Below, piece by piece: positions 23,439-35,443 of a DNA stretch of 64,000 nucleotides. The DNA comes from Cycas panzhihuaensis. Taxonomy: Eukaryota > Cycadophyta. The notes below the pieces were generated by a model. It saw only the letters and a list, made by a program, of their open reading frames with translations, did no database searches and was not told the origin of the DNA. Both the position numbers and the translations under genes were made by a program. The DNA is taken from positions 94,743,741-94,807,740 of the forward strand of contig CM041465.1 in NCBI GenBank assembly GCA_023213395.1, read 5' to 3'. How positions within the stretch are numbered: position 1 is the stretch's first letter; every line of letters starts with the position of its first letter.

Positions 23439-25972
23439 TGTTTCCCGACTTCCGGGAATGGATACGGAATCACCGACTCAGGTAAGTGCAGGTATGTCTC
23501 TCGCATTATCATCGCTTTCTTTTACTGGATGTTTGCTTGCATGATGCATGTGTGTGACTTTGTTGGCGACCTTGTAGTCGTCCACACTTATTTTAGCCTA
23601 TGACAACTATAGCAGGGGCACACTCCAATGAGTGTGGCACCACAGTGACCGTATTACATTCCTCGCATTTGCCCTTCTCGCCCAGGGATCCACTAGGTTT
23701 GCGCCACCTCCACCCGTGTGATGACTCATCATCGTTTGGTCAACTTGCCACCCCACTTGAGCCCTATTTTTGCTCCTTTGGACCCGCTTTTGTTGGCTTG
23801 TTTACTCCCTGTGGGTGTCTTAGCATTACGTTAACCTTTCGTTGCCCCGCCTCAACTCGACCGGTTGGTGGGTCCCACTTTCACTTTAAAGGCATCGCCG
23901 TGAGAATATTCACCAGACAAATGAATATTCCTACCAGAATTGCCTTAGGTTGTTTTTAAAAACCTGCTGTGGCAATTTCGCATTTATTGCGAAACTGCCA
24001 CGTGGCTCATGCTTTATTTCTTCCACCGCGCCTAATCGCATGCTTTAGGGTTTTGCTTGAGTACTTAAGCCCTTTTGGCTCATTTTCAAGGATCTTTTGC
24101 TCACTTTTGGAATTGCTCTCAAGGAAACACTCTCTGCTCGCTTCTCTCTGCTTGTTGCTACATCAACTGGACTGCACTCTTCATACCTTGACTCTCCTTT
24201 GGCGTGCCGAGACATTCTCTCAACCCCTCAAACGCCTGGGAGGCTCCTTTGAAGTGGTGTCCAGTGGTCTTCACCCAGGTCCATAAGCGCCCCAAGTGTG
24301 TGTTTCCCGTCACACCTCCGTAGCAGGGGCCTCAAACCCGCTCTACTCCAGATCTGGCCGATTTATCGGTCCCTCTCACGCTTTGGCTGAGGCAAATCCC
24401 TTGCCTCTTCTCTTCAGGTATTCCTTGTTTTTAGGCTTGTTTTCTTGTGATATTCATGCTTCAGCTTGTTTGCTCTTACTTGTTGTTTGAGAGTTGGTTG
24501 TCCTCCCTTTGGAGGTCATATACCACTCTCCCTGTGCTTTCGCTGCTTGTCGCCCAAGGCAACGACGTTGAGGGGTTGCATAGGTTTTGGAGAGGAGCTG
24601 GGTGGATTTCATACCACCTTCCACGCTCCCTAGGCGGCTCTAAGCCCCCCAAAACCTCCCTCTCGCCCCGTGCTGCTCTTGGCTTGCTAACAAGGGTTTG
24701 AACACTCCCTTTGGTTGCCCAAACCAGCGCTGTCACAAGTTGCAGCGCTGATTTGGAGCCTTGCTTGGGTTTGGGCATCACACATAAGTCCCAACCGCCG
24801 GTTTCTTGCTCCACCTTTCTCCCCCGGGTCACCCGGTTTGCTCCTCATAGCATCCCGGTTCGCCGTGGGTTCCCTTGGGCCTTTCTTGCCCTCACGCCAT
24901 TTTCCACTCTTGTCCTTGATTTTCCCTCACGCCTCGTGGCTCTTAGGGGAGGTTTGGGCATCATTTGGAGGTAGGCCACTCCGAGGCTTACCCAACCATT
25001 TACTTTCACTTTGGTCACTTTCTTTTGATACTTTCATTGTTGGGTTAGCACTAACGCATGTATATCCAAATTCTCGTTTATGTTATTTAGGCATATATTG
25101 TTAGAGTTTTTGTGTTGCATGTTAGTGCTCTTCCTTCGAGAAGGGAAAGAGACCGCTATCACTTACAGGTACTTGGGAAGCGTGGAGCACATCGCCCATG
25201 GGCCTAGCTACCGGTAAGCACCTTCATATGCGTTATGTTTTCATGCTATTTCATTTCTTAGTTGGTGCTTCCTTTCTGTCTTGGTATTGCATTTGATTTT
25301 TCCGGGGAAGGTAAGGAAGCCCCCTCTTCGTCCGCTGCCTATCTCGCATCCAGTACGTCGCGCGGAGTGGTTGGGCGTTCCTTGAGAAGGTTGCTTCGTC
25401 CCGCACGCCTTTGCTCCAGGTGCATGTTCATTCCCCTCCACTACCCTTTCTTTTCCTTTTATTTCTTTCGTAGTAATTAGTACATTGAAGGATTAAAGGG
25501 AAAAATTGCTTTGGCACTTGTTTGCTATGCTTTTGTCTTGTTTCATGCATCTTTATCATTCGTAGGAAAGATTGTAGGAGCCCTTCTCTACCCTACCTTT
25601 CCTCTTCTCTCCTTGACCGCACGAGTGCCTTGCTTCCAGCATCACTCGTGTATCTCGTTAGGTTGTGTAGGAGTGCCCTTGGCCTGTCTCCATTAGGCCT
25701 TCTCTTCCCCCCTTCTGGCCACCGAAGGGTGGGAGGGTCCTATTCCTGTGTCAACCTGTGTTTGTCCTACGCGCCTTCACCCCTTACTCGAAGCGGTGAA
25801 GGGTCACCTGATAGTAGCCATACTCCATTGCAGATCCCGAACTCAAGGCCCCACAAGACGGGCGCCTTCTGCGTGGTAGTTACCCACCTTTTAGGTCCCA
25901 CCTTCCATCATTCCACCACTCACCCTCTCTTACACCTATCAGTTAGGTAGTTATCCCGTAGCGGCATGTCCA
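23439..25972 (+). repeat. G2 5' LTR
   Basis: Begins TGTTTCCCGACTTCCGG and ends CATGTCCA. GC-rich, with several long open frames on both strands that are not shared intact with the 3' copy and do not resemble known proteins, so I do not call genes in it. Local near-duplications of GCGCTG/CAGCGC type occur near 24727-24752. Confidence 0.95.
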
Positions 25973-25973
25973 C

Positions 25974-25993
25974 TAGCGACCATACTAGGGACT
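25974..25993 (+). promoter_or_regulatory. G2 primer binding site, tRNA-Arg-like
   Basis: TAGCGACCATACTAGGGACT starts one base after the LTR. The related element G3 has TGGTGACCATACTAGGGATT in the same place (48482), so the ancestral site probably began TGG. It differs from the tRNA-Met type used by the other elements and recalls the Arg-type sites of Tat/Ogre elements. Confidence 0.6.
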
Positions 25994-26145
25994 GCCAGTA
26001 AGGGAGCTAGTTTCGCTCTCTTCGGTTGGTTTCGCTACTCTTGAGTGATCCTTTTCATACTTATCTCGATTTCCACATTGGGCACCCCCCAACGCGTGTG
26101 TTTTAATGCTTTTTCTCCTTTCCTAACATTGTCGGTTGACCTTGC

Positions 26146-29022
26146 ATGCGGCGTTTCTCTCGTCGTTTGCGCGGTCTACCTCCTTTGTTAGAGGATCCCG
26201 AGTATCGCCTTCTTGCCTCGTCGAATTCCGATCCGACTATGGAGGGATACTCTTCCGACTGGACCTACCATACTTCAGCCATGGAAACCCATGCCTTTCC
26301 TCCTGTTATTCCCAGGTCCACCCAAGAGGGTGACGACCCCCTTTATTATCCAAACGACCAACACCTTTCTTTCGATGCTTATCCTTCTACCCACGCCGTA
26401 GAAGGACCCATTCTTCTTGAGGGTTGCCACGTAGTTGGCAATTCTTATGAGGAACGTTCCGAGGATCCTACCTTGTTTGAGGTTCCGATCACCTCTTACG
26501 AGTGTGTTGGGACTCCTCCTGTTGACGTAGTTGAAACTTTCAACGAGTGTTGCCACGCAACACGCTTGCAACCGCGTCCTAGGTGGTTTGAGGATGTTCT
26601 TCGTTGAGGGGCCTCTTCCTCTTCCGCTCCCCTACCTCATGCCTCATCCTCGTCCACCCTTCCTATGACCACAAATCCCTTCGTGCCTACACATACGTCC
26701 CACTCGTTCCCTGCAGTGGGGGCATGCGTGGCACCTTCCGTCCCTCATCAAGGTCCTAATGCCTTAGGATCTTCTCGTGGTGTGTCTTTCCCTCAATTAA
26801 GGGTTAGCATACCCGCTCCTAACCAAACCAATGTGCCATCTCCTAATGTGGCGCATACCGTCCCTAGTAGGCCTATTGGCCTTACTAGCTTTCTAACCAT
26901 TAGTCATGTGGGATCCGCTCCCATGCATCTTCCAGCCCAGCACGTTAGTGCTTCCTTCTACGTTCCCCCAGGATATACCTCTCAACCTTGGGGGCAGGGT
27001 AGAGGAAGCCGTCTTCCCGTTTATGGGGTGGATCCGCTACACCCATATGGGGTTGCTCCACCTACGGGTGGCCCATATGGGCAAAACCCGGTTCCACATC
27101 CATCTTACCCTTCTTCCAACGCAATCCCATCCGTTGTGCCTTCGCAAGGGAACCCGACTCCCTTCCAAGGCACCTACCCCCATGCCTCTTTTCAGCAAGG
27201 GGCGCTTCCTCAAGGAGGGATGGGTCTCCCACCCCCATCTGCTCCTTGTGCGCTACCTACTTCGACATTCGTTAATCCTACAGTTCAGGCAAGGGCGCGT
27301 CCCTTCATGGACTTTAGGTCAACCCCTCTTTCGATTGAGGCGTTGCGAACCAACTTGTCGCCTCATCCCCCTGAAGTTCCTAGATTCGATGGGACTTCGT
27401 CGCAAGACCCGGCGGAGCATGTCCGTAGTTTTTCTATGGCATGCATCGATTACTGGGCTTACGACCATATTTTGATGAAACTATTCCCTAGATCCTTGCA
27501 GGGTGACGCCCTCAAATGGTTCTACCGTCTCCCTGCCCATTCAATCCATTCATTCCAGCAATTGGTGGATGAGTTCATCAACTATTTTGATGTAGCTCGT
27601 CCATTCGAGAGCAGAATGAAGTCCCTTCTTTCGCTCAAACAAGGTCGCGATGAGATGAACCATGACTTTGTGCGGCGATTCCATGACTTGCTTCATTCCA
27701 CTAAGGCAACATTGCCTGAGGAGCTGAAGCGAGACCTATTTGTCAATGCGCTTCGTCCTGAAGTCCACGTGGAAGTCCTCAAGATGGGGGCGACCACGTG
27801 CGATTCTGTGATCGCCAAGTGCTTGGTGTTGGAGGCTATTGAGATCTAAGCGGGTCTCAAGAGACCTCTTAAGCCCTCACAACACCGTGAGGCACCACCC
27901 CCTACCAAAGATACCAAACTTTCCTAGCCGACGCGGTCTTCCTCTCATCCTACCGAGAGGACTTTAGACCCTCTCACATCAGCTATACGCTCATTCGAGC
28001 GTACGATGAAGGAGCTCAAGCTTCAAGATCCTTCATCTCCTACGTCAAATAAGCAAGTTCAACAAACTACCCAAGCTCCTCTTCCCAGGAATGGAAACGC
28101 TCAGTCCTCTCAAGCGAGAAGGTCTGACCCCCCGCTTGAGAAGAAGTGGTGCTCCATTCATGGGGATTGCTTCCACGACGATTCGCGTTGTAGGGCCCAG
28201 CATCCAAAGGATGCCCCTCAACGCGATTCTTCTCCCAAACGGGCCTCAAGGCCTAATTTGGATCAACCAGTTCACAAGGATCCGTTCCCTAAGCACGGGG
28301 AACGTGATCGCAATACCCAAACCAAGAACAACCGTAACTGAGGAAGATCGCCTGATCCCCGTCCTTCCCGCGATAAAGGGAAGGGCGCCAGGAATTCTTC
28401 TTCCTCTTCTCGTTCTCCTAGGCATCGCACCCCATCGCCTTCATGACCCCGGAACAGGGGGAAGAAGGTGATCCAGTTGCTTGAAGCAACTCCCACTTTT
28501 GCCCTTACGCGATCTCAAGCCACTAAGGAAGCAGCGGGAGCCTTTTATCCTCCCGCTCCTTCCGACCCTCTTCCGGAGACCCTTCCTCCGGAAGTCCCTC
28601 TCTTCCCCAAGGCTATTCCTATGCGCCCGGGTCGTTACGACTTCCGAAGGGCACTTACCCAACCTACTGGGAAGGGTAAGCCTTTCTCTGTCGTGGACGA
28701 GCTCCATACGATCGCCACAGGAATGTCCTTGATGGACGTTCTAAGGAGTTATCCCGAGCAGCGGGCCCTCCTCCTGGAAGCTTTAGGATCGAGTGATGTA
28801 CCTGTCCACGCTTTGGGTGTCACCCAAGGTTGTGGACCCGCTATTTCCTTTGATCCTAAGGATCTTCCCCCTGCCGGTGAAAGGGAACGTCAGTGGAACT
28901 TCCCATTCACCATCACCATCGATACTTTGATTGTACTCTTCAAGAACTGCTGTCGAAACGGTTCTTACATCAACGCCATGCCCTTGCGCGTGTCATGCAA
29001 GAGCTTGGTATTTTCGCCTTGA
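26146..29022 (+). pseudogene. G2 gag-protease frame with five stops
   Basis: A single frame from the ATG at 26146 runs to 29022, interrupted by stops at 26605, 27847, 27925, 28339 and 28444. Residues 1-150 are an unassigned N-terminal region. Then comes a long Pro/Ser/Gly-rich stretch (26665-27330). The gag domain follows: V-P-R-F-D-G-T-S-S-Q-D-P, K-L-F-P-R-S-L-Q-G-D-A-L-K-W-F-Y and F-V-R-R-F-H-D-L-L (27375-27700). An atypical knuckle, W-C-S-I-H-G-D-C-F-H-D-D-S-R-C, lies near 28147-28195. The last part (28468-29022) has F-S-V-V-D-E-L-H-T-I-A-T-G-M-S, which G3 also keeps, and then the frayed start of the protease. Confidence 0.9.
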
Positions 29023-30160
29023 ACCCATTCCTGGCGATGCTAAGGGTATGATGGCGAGAAGACCCCTTTGGGATCTGTCGCGATTCCGCTTACCCTTGAG
29101 GGTAAGACCGTTCTTGCCGACGTTGTAGTCCTTGACGTTGATGTGGATTACAACCTCCTTCTAGGTCGTCCATGGCTCGATCAAATGGGAGCCGTGTGCT
29201 CGACCCTTTGGGGACAACTTAAATTCGTCCATGACAGACAAATGAGAGTGATCCCCCACGAACGCCTTTTTACTAAACAAACTCGCTCTACCAGTTCAGC
29301 AAACCTAGGCTCATCCACCCATGCCTCGGCTTGCTCTATTGGGATACCTAACCCGTCCGAAGAAGACCCCGCGTCTTCTCCTCCTAGTCTCACGCGGTTC
29401 GCCCCTATTGGCGTTGGGAGCTATGGGTACCTCGCCTGCTCAATGATGATGAGTCGCTCGACGAAGACGAGGATTGTCCTCACCCCGTCTCTTTCCTTCG
29501 CGCCAATAGGTTGCACCTGCCCTGTTCTAGATCCCCGTCTAGAACCTCTCTCGTTGATGAGACTAGCCCTTCGTGCGTGTCACACGTCATCGCTCGTGTT
29601 GACCCGCCTGTCGGCATTTCTCCTTTTTTCGTTACCCCCGTAGGTAATGGTTTTGAGGAATTACCTTTTGCTCCTTCTGAGGGTCACCTTTCTGCTTTTC
29701 CTTCAGATTTCCATGAGGAAGCTGAGCAACCCGATGGTCATCACGGTCCCGTTGCTCTCACTCCCTCCGGCGCTTCTCCTACTTGAAGTAAGGTCATCCA
29801 TGGGGTGGATTATTTCGAGGACGATGAAGCCCTGCTCGAGCATCTAGCAGGCCTTGCGCCTAACCTGCCTTCTGGTCACCACCGGCTTGGTCACCAGAAG
29901 ATCCTCGGGATCGGATCCACGCTACGATCCGATCCGTCTCTTATTCCTCTGCCTCCCGTTGATCTTGCCCCTCTTCACTTCGAGGAGGGCAATGCCATGT
30001 GCATGGGGGCAACCAGGGCGTAGTCTTGGCCCCGCAAGGTCATTAAGGTTGGGTTGGAATGCCCTCGATGAGGTAAGGGAATACTCCTTCTGCTCGGGAG
30101 TTTCGAGACATTTTCGCATGGGATTATCCGACATGAAGGAATCGACCCTCGATTGTCACT
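28900..30160 (+). pseudogene. G2 protease and protease-RT linker
   Basis: The protease active-site region near 28940-28985 reads R-N-G-S-Y-I-N-A-M-P-L, where the family has a D-x-G-S core followed by hydrophobic residues; the Asp is not present in this frame. The open piece 29068-29643 continues with L-T-L-E-G-K-T-V-L-A-D-V-V-V and Y-N-L-L-L-G-R-P-W-L-D-Q-M-G-A-V, the usual protease C-terminus. The linker up to the RT is Pro/Ser-rich and broken into several frames. H-L-A-G-L-A-P-N-L-P-S-G-H-H-R-L-G (about 29837-29890) is also found in G3. Confidence 0.78.
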
Positions 30161-30199
30161 CATAACCTCACCACCCTTCCCGGCGCCATGCGCTGTAGC

Positions 30200-30916
30200 G
30201 TCCCCTTCACCGAAGCTTTACATTGCCGTCGAGATGGAGGCGGAAAAAGCTTCACGGACTGGACTCATTACCTCTATTGACTACCCCAAGTGGGTCTCCA
30301 ACATTGTTCCCGTTGCTAAAAAGAACGGGGCAATCGTGACATCAACAACGCTTGTCCTAAGGACAATTTCCCGTTACCCTTCCTAGATCAGATCATTGAT
30401 CGCACCGCCAGATTCGAAGTGATGTCCCTAATGGACGGCTTCTCCGGTTACAACCAAATTCAGATTTCTTCTGAAGACCGCCATAAGACGGCCTTCACGA
30501 CTCCTTGGGGTACCTTTGCCTACAAGGCAATGCCCTTTGGCCTTAAAAATGCAGGCGCCACTTACCAAAGAGCCATGCATTTCATCTTCCATGACCTCAT
30601 CAACGACATGTTGGAGGTCTTTATGGATGATATGATGGGTCTTTCCCATGTGAGAACCCATCATCCTTCCGACTTGCGTGGCATCTTCTCACGATGCCGC
30701 GAGTATCACGTCAGCCTTAATCCGCTTAAATGTGTGTTTGCCGTTACCTCGGGCAAACTCCTTGGATTCCTCATATCCAAGCAGGGAATTCAGATCGACC
30801 CTGACAAAGTCAGGGCGATCCTCGACATGCCGCCACCTAGAACTCAACGGCAGATTAAGTCGTTTCTAGGCAGGCTTGGTTTCCTCATGCGCTTCTTAGC
30901 TGACTTGTGGAGCTAA
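30200..30916 (+). pseudogene. G2 reverse transcriptase
   Basis: Recognised by A-C-P-K-D-N-F-P-L-P-F-L-D-Q near 30350-30390, then an open piece 30419-30916 with S-L-M-D-G-F-S-G-Y-N-Q-I, A-F-T-T-P-W-G-T-F-A-Y, P-F-G-L-K-N-A-G-A-T-Y-Q-R and the catalytic box E-V-F-M-D-D-M near 30615-30640 (both Asp present). L-G-F-L-I-S-K-Q-G-I and I-K-S-F-L-G-R-L-G-F-L mark the end of the domain. The N-terminal part is in another frame (frameshift about 30330-30350). The stop at 30914 separates it from RNase H. Confidence 0.92.
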
Positions 30917-30932
30917 ACCCCTCACAAACCTG

Positions 30933-31364
30933 TTGAAGAAGGGAGCTCCTTTTGCCTGGTCCGACAAGACCCAAAAGGCCTTCGAAGGACTCAAGGAAGC
31001 CTTGGCTTCCGCTCCTACGTTGGCGCCTCCCCGGTTCGATAGGGCCTTCATCCTGTATACCTCAGCGACTGATGAGTCCTTGGGCGCTATGCTCACTCAG
31101 GAGGACAACTCAGGAACTGAGAGAGCTATATATTTCATCAGTCGCACTCTCGTGGCTGCTGAGCTTAACTATTCCCCTGCCGAGAAGGAATGCCTCTCCT
31201 TGGTCCATGCCACTAAGAAGTTTAGGCACTACTTGCTCGGCAACACTACCAAGGTGATCGTTCAATCCGATCCCTTGAGATACTTACTTACTCGTTCGGA
31301 TTTGGTGGGGCTAGGTCGTTGGGCCGTCCTACTCCAAGAATTTGATCTCCTTATCGTTAACTAG
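30933..31364 (+). pseudogene. G2 internal (gypsy-type) RNase H, catalytically degenerate
   Basis: Reads F-A-W-S-D-K-T-Q-K-A-F-E-G-L-K near 30955-31000, then F-I-L-Y-T-S-A-T-D-E-S-L-G-A-M-L, S-P-A-E-K-E-C-L-S-L-V-H-A and V-I-V-Q-S-D-P-L-R-Y-L-L. In ordinary gypsy elements the first block is T-D-A-S-D; here it is T-S-A-T-D, so the first catalytic Asp is Ser. Loss of activity in this domain is expected in Tat elements that carry a second RNase H. It is in frame with the integrase, separated by stops at 31362 and 31545. Confidence 0.9.
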
Positions 31365-31379
31365 AAATCAAAGAAGGGC

Positions 31380-32755
31380 ATGATAGTGGCCGAGCAACTT
31401 GCAGATGCCCCTATCCCTAACTCCTTTGATACTCCTGTTGACGACTCTCTCCCCGATGAGTCCATCTTGACGATTCAGGGAGCTCCTCCCCATCCACTCA
31501 TCGACAATGAGTGGTACGGTGACATAGTGCGGTATCTCACGCAGTAGCAATATCGCCCCGATGCTAGTAACAAAGTTAAATCTCGTATCCGGACTTCTGC
31601 CAGGCAGTACCTCCTCGTGGACGAGGTATTGTATAAGAGGTCCTTCGACGGGGTCCTCCTCCACTACATCACTGCTGACAAAGCCGACCAAGTGCTTCGT
31701 GAATGCCATCACGGCATTTGTGGAGGTCACTTTGGGGGCCAGTCCATGGCTCAGAGGATCCTTCGCATGGGCTATTTTTGGCCGTCTCTTTTTAGAGATG
31801 CTCATGCTTTTGCTCGTAAATGTCAGCGATGTCAAGAGCACGCCAACATTTCCCATGTGCCTTCCGAGGCCTTGCATCCTATTGTTTCGCCGTGGCCTTT
31901 CGCTCAGTGGGGACTAGACCTCATTGGAGCTATCTCCCCACCTTCGTCATCGCAAAGACAAGCTCATCTTGAGCGCCACGAGTATTTCACCAAATGGGCA
32001 GAGGCCATCCCTTGATCACTACCCCGGCAAGAAACAATTGCTACGTTCATTTACCAAAGACATCATTTGCCATTTGTAATTCGGATGTCCTAATCACCGA
32101 CAATGGAACTCCTTTTTGTAATAAGGAGGTGGATGAGCTTTGTGAGAAGTTCAAAATCTCTCATAAGACTTCTTCCCCTTATTACCCTCAGGCAAATGGC
32201 CAGGTGGAGTCTTTTAATAAGACTCTTGTCAGCATCCTCAAGAAAACGGTGGCTCAATCCCAGAGGGATTGGCACCTTCAGCTACCCTCTGCCTTGTGGG
32301 CTTATCGTACCTCTATCCGTTCCGTTACGGGAATGACCCCGTTTTCCCTAGTCTACGGTACTGAGGCGGTGCTCCCATTGGAGGTGGAGATCCCTTCCTT
32401 GCGAGTTTCCCTTCGAGGTTTCATCGACGAAGAGTCGATCCGGCAGGCCCGCCTGCTCGACCTCGAAGCTTTGGATGAGAGATGCTTAGCCGCTTATCAG
32501 GCTAACCTAGCATCCAAAGCCCGCTCACAAAGGGCTCATGATAAACGCCTTCATTCCCGCCCTTTGTTTCCTGGGGACTACGTCCTCAAGCTCGAATATC
32601 TCCATGACCGTTTGACCAAATTCAAACCCCGATGGGTTGGTCCCTTTGTCATTATCGAATCCCTCGATAATGGTGCTTACATGATAGCCACCCTGGAAGG
32701 GCTCGAATTTGAGAAAGCCATTAATGGGATGTTCCTTAAGAAGTTTTACGCATGA
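31380..32755 (+). pseudogene. G2 integrase, nearly complete with one frameshift
   Basis: The zinc-binding N-terminus is intact near 31705-31845: C-H-H-G-I-C-G-G-H-F-G and C-Q-R-C-Q-E-H. The core has Q-W-G-L-D-L-I-G-A-I (first Asp, near 31910), L-I-T-D-N-G-T-P-F (second Asp, near 32095) and N-G-Q-V-E-S-F-N-K (Glu, near 32200). The C-terminal part F-P-G-D-Y-V-L-K, K-F-K-P-R-W-V-G-P-F and L-K-K-F-Y-A ends at a stop at 32753. A frameshift lies between 31990 and 32050. No chromodomain follows, as expected for a Tat element. Confidence 0.93.
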
Positions 32756-33390
32756 TCCTCAATGATTCCTTCGCCCTGCTGCGAAATGAGCCTAAACTAC
32801 CATCTTAGGTTGTCCCCATTCTTCCCAACCACGGGTAGAGTGGCAACTTGAGACGGACTCCTTCTTCTTCTTTTCGGTTCCTTCCGCGGAACCCGCGTTC
32901 CCATATCCTCTCGGGAACCCTTATGTCGTCTTGCTTGGGCATCCCCCAATCGTGGAGACACTTGGGGCATCGTTGCCCTGCTCGCCTGCTGCTTTCCTCG
33001 CATATTCCACTATGCTCTCCTACAGACATGTACTCCGTCCTGCTCCCTAACCTCACACTTCTATGTCGTCCCGCTCACGGCGTGTGTGTGCCCCCGTTAG
33101 GTGTGTGGTCGTACATGGGAGGAAACGTAAAGCGTCATATAACAAAATATACACAACATAAAACATCTGCAACATAACATTCATAATACACAAAAATAAA
33201 TATACATATCATCCACATACGGCACACCATGCACAGCATCTCATATCCAAATGGGGTTCCAATCACCCCATGCATATATATATACATATCAAAAAAAAAT
33301 CATGTCATCGTACATCCTGGGAAGCCCGTGTCCTTGCAGGGGGGGTACAATCATATGGTCCTATATATGACCCCCTAGAGACCCGTGCTT
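32756..33390. other. G2 spacer between integrase and antisense gene
   Basis: No plus-strand gene is supported. The first half is GC-rich, then an A-rich stretch (33130-33300) with ATATATATACATAT and a run of A at 33290-33298. By position this is downstream of the antisense gene and could hold its poly(A) region; that is inference. Confidence 0.45.
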
Positions 33391-33399
33391 TCCCCTGTC

Positions 33400-35310
33400 A
33401 GATCTGCATATACATGTCCTACTGCTGTGGCCCCGCTCCTGGGATGCCATCTCCCAGTCTCTATGATCCCTCTCCTGGGGACCACATGCCTCCGAGGCTC
33501 CTCCTGGGCCTCCGCGAGCTGCCTGCCTCGCTCTCCTCATCCCTAGGTCGTCCTGGTCGCCGCCACCGTGTGGGTCTCTGCTCGCGGCTTAACCTCGAGA
33601 CCATCGTGCTACTAGTTGATCGTATCGGCCTAGATACGATCCCGCCTCCCGAGTGCCTCCTCATCCCCATGAGACGCCTCGGTGATCACCGCTAGCCGGG
33701 TTACGCTCTCCTCATCTCCACCGCACCACCTTGTGCCTCTAGAGCTGTGCAGTCCTTGCGGCTCATCTCGCTCGCGTCTCGCATCATCCCTCTCTGCTGC
33801 GATCGTCCATGGGATGTGGCGTGCTCTTGGGCCTATACAGCCCATATGGCCCTCGCCCTCACCAGTGGGGCGAACGCCTCTGTGGGCTCCATTGCTCTAG
33901 GCTCATCGCTTTGCTGGATGGGCGGTTGCCCCTCTGCAGACACCGAGGGAATATCTCCCTCGCCACGCCCCATCTGCCTCCTCGATCTCACAGACCGCCA
34001 ATGCAACACGCCATGTGTCAGTCTATATACCATGATCAAACCAAACCAAACTTCTGTCTGTATGCTAAATGACTTTGGAAAAGGTTGGCTCTCACCTGCT
34101 GTGGCCGCCTGATCCTCCGGTCGTGCGACATCCTCTCCTCCTGGCTCTCCGCCAGCTGCAGGTGCCTCGTCTTTGGGCACCTCCTCTGCCTGGGTCCCTC
34201 TCCTGGTGGGGGTGGCCCCAACTCTTGTCCCTACGGATCCCATCGCGATCCGTAGCCTGCGGCCACAGTCACGGGTCCTCCGACCTCGCCTGCGCTCTCG
34301 ATGGGCTGCCTCTCCTCCCAGCCCGGATGGACCCTCGCACGTCTGCTTGTCTCGAAGGACCTGCCTCCCCTGCAGGTTGTGACGGGCCAGCTCCACTATC
34401 TCCACTATCTCCATCATCACTGTTGTCATCTCCCACGGACACTCCTGCTCCGCCCGCCTCATCGTCACTATCCCACCTCACCGTCCTGTATGGCTCAGCT
34501 ATGTAGTCTGGGGGGGTGAGGAGGTCTAGTGATGTGGCTTCCACCGATCGCCTGATGTGGGCTCTGTCCTCTGTCCCCCTCAGTCGAGTATACCATCTGT
34601 GGACCATCGGGGCCTAATCTGTGATAGGGTGAGGTCCCCCCGCTGGTGCCACTGCCGCGAAGTGATCAAAATACCAACATTTGTAAGCAGTGTCAGATGA
34701 TAGTCCTCCTGCGCGGACGTCACGATGGCGTCCGGTTGTGCGACTAGGTTCGCCACTTATCGGTGCCAGCCCATCCTCTCGGCCGGCTTCACGGTGGCGA
34801 ATCGCATCCATCCATCCTCACGGAATTGCCTATAGTTCTATTTCCGGAAATTTGGAGCAGAATGCAAGATGATCATCTTCCTCACTCGAGGAATCCCGGA
34901 TAGTAGAACTTTCTGGAGGGGTGCTCCCCTCCGATCCCACTGCCGGCCTCTGTGAAGAACAAAGTCGCCTCACGTGGCCGCCTCGGTCTTGGCGATCACG
35001 AGTCTCAAGCCTCCCCCCATTTGGAACTCCCAAGATCATGGGATATCCCTCGGCGTGACCATCACATCCCCCACCCGTGGTAGGTGGAACACATGCCTCC
35101 TTCGGTCCCAATGGGACACTATATCCACCAGCAGCCTCTGGTCCGACGTGTACTGAGGTGTCTTGAGGGCCTTGTACAAGCCACACCTCTCCAAAGATGT
35201 CCCTATCCTCCCGAGTCATCATCTCCATGTAACTCGGATAGCCATACCAACGTTCTCGGTTATCTCTGCGAGGATGACTACTCACACCAAAAACACCTCA
35301 AGTCAGTCTC
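33400..35310 (-). pseudogene. Antisense plant mobile domain (PMD) gene of G2
   Basis: Read on the minus strand, 35200-35013 gives S-L-E-R-C-G-L-Y-K-A-L, D-Q-R-L-L-V-D-I-V-S-H-W and H-V-F-H-L-P-R-V-G-D-V-M-V-T, then (after a small frameshift) M-I-L-G-V-P-N-G-G. This is the signature order of the plant mobile domain (aminotransferase-like family, PF10536): a W, then F-H-L-P, a V-T block and L-G-x-P-x-x-G. Further along are Y-K-C-W-Y-F-D-H-F (34690-34660), the W-Y-T-R-L ... P-Y-R-T-V-R-W block (34590-34475), and an acidic W-D-S-D-D-E tail. The PMD family occurs in MAIN/MAIL proteins and in plant transposons. Stops and shifts suggest decay, though some breaks may be introns. A splice-donor-like AG/GTGAG lies at 34095. 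No Met is assigned. Confidence 0.72.
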
Positions 35311-35419
35311 ATGTCAGCTATTATTACCTCTCTCTCTCTCAAATCTCTCTCTGCCTGAGATTTGAGGCTCTTTCGGCCCTCATGTCTATTTTTCTGCCTT
35401 GCTGCCTTCGCACCGCGCC

Positions 35420-35443
35420 AAACTTAGCGGTACCGCTAAGTTT
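35420..35443. repeat. Perfect 24-bp palindrome, followed by a GC hairpin
   Basis: AAACTTAGCGGTACCGCTAA continues to a perfect self-complementary 24-mer. Just downstream, GGTGCCGCGG (35450-35459) pairs with CCGCGGCACC (35471-35480) across an 11-base loop. Both lie in the presumed 5' UTR or upstream region of the antisense gene. Confidence 0.9.

Noticed and set aside
23600-25950. Several open frames of 80-140 codons on both strands in the G2 5' LTR
   Set aside because: They overlap each other in all frames, arise from GC-rich composition, resemble no protein, and are mostly disrupted in the 3' LTR copy.
26275-26571. 98-codon minus-strand frame opposite G2 gag
   Set aside because: Shadow of the gag frame; no domain and not shared with G3.
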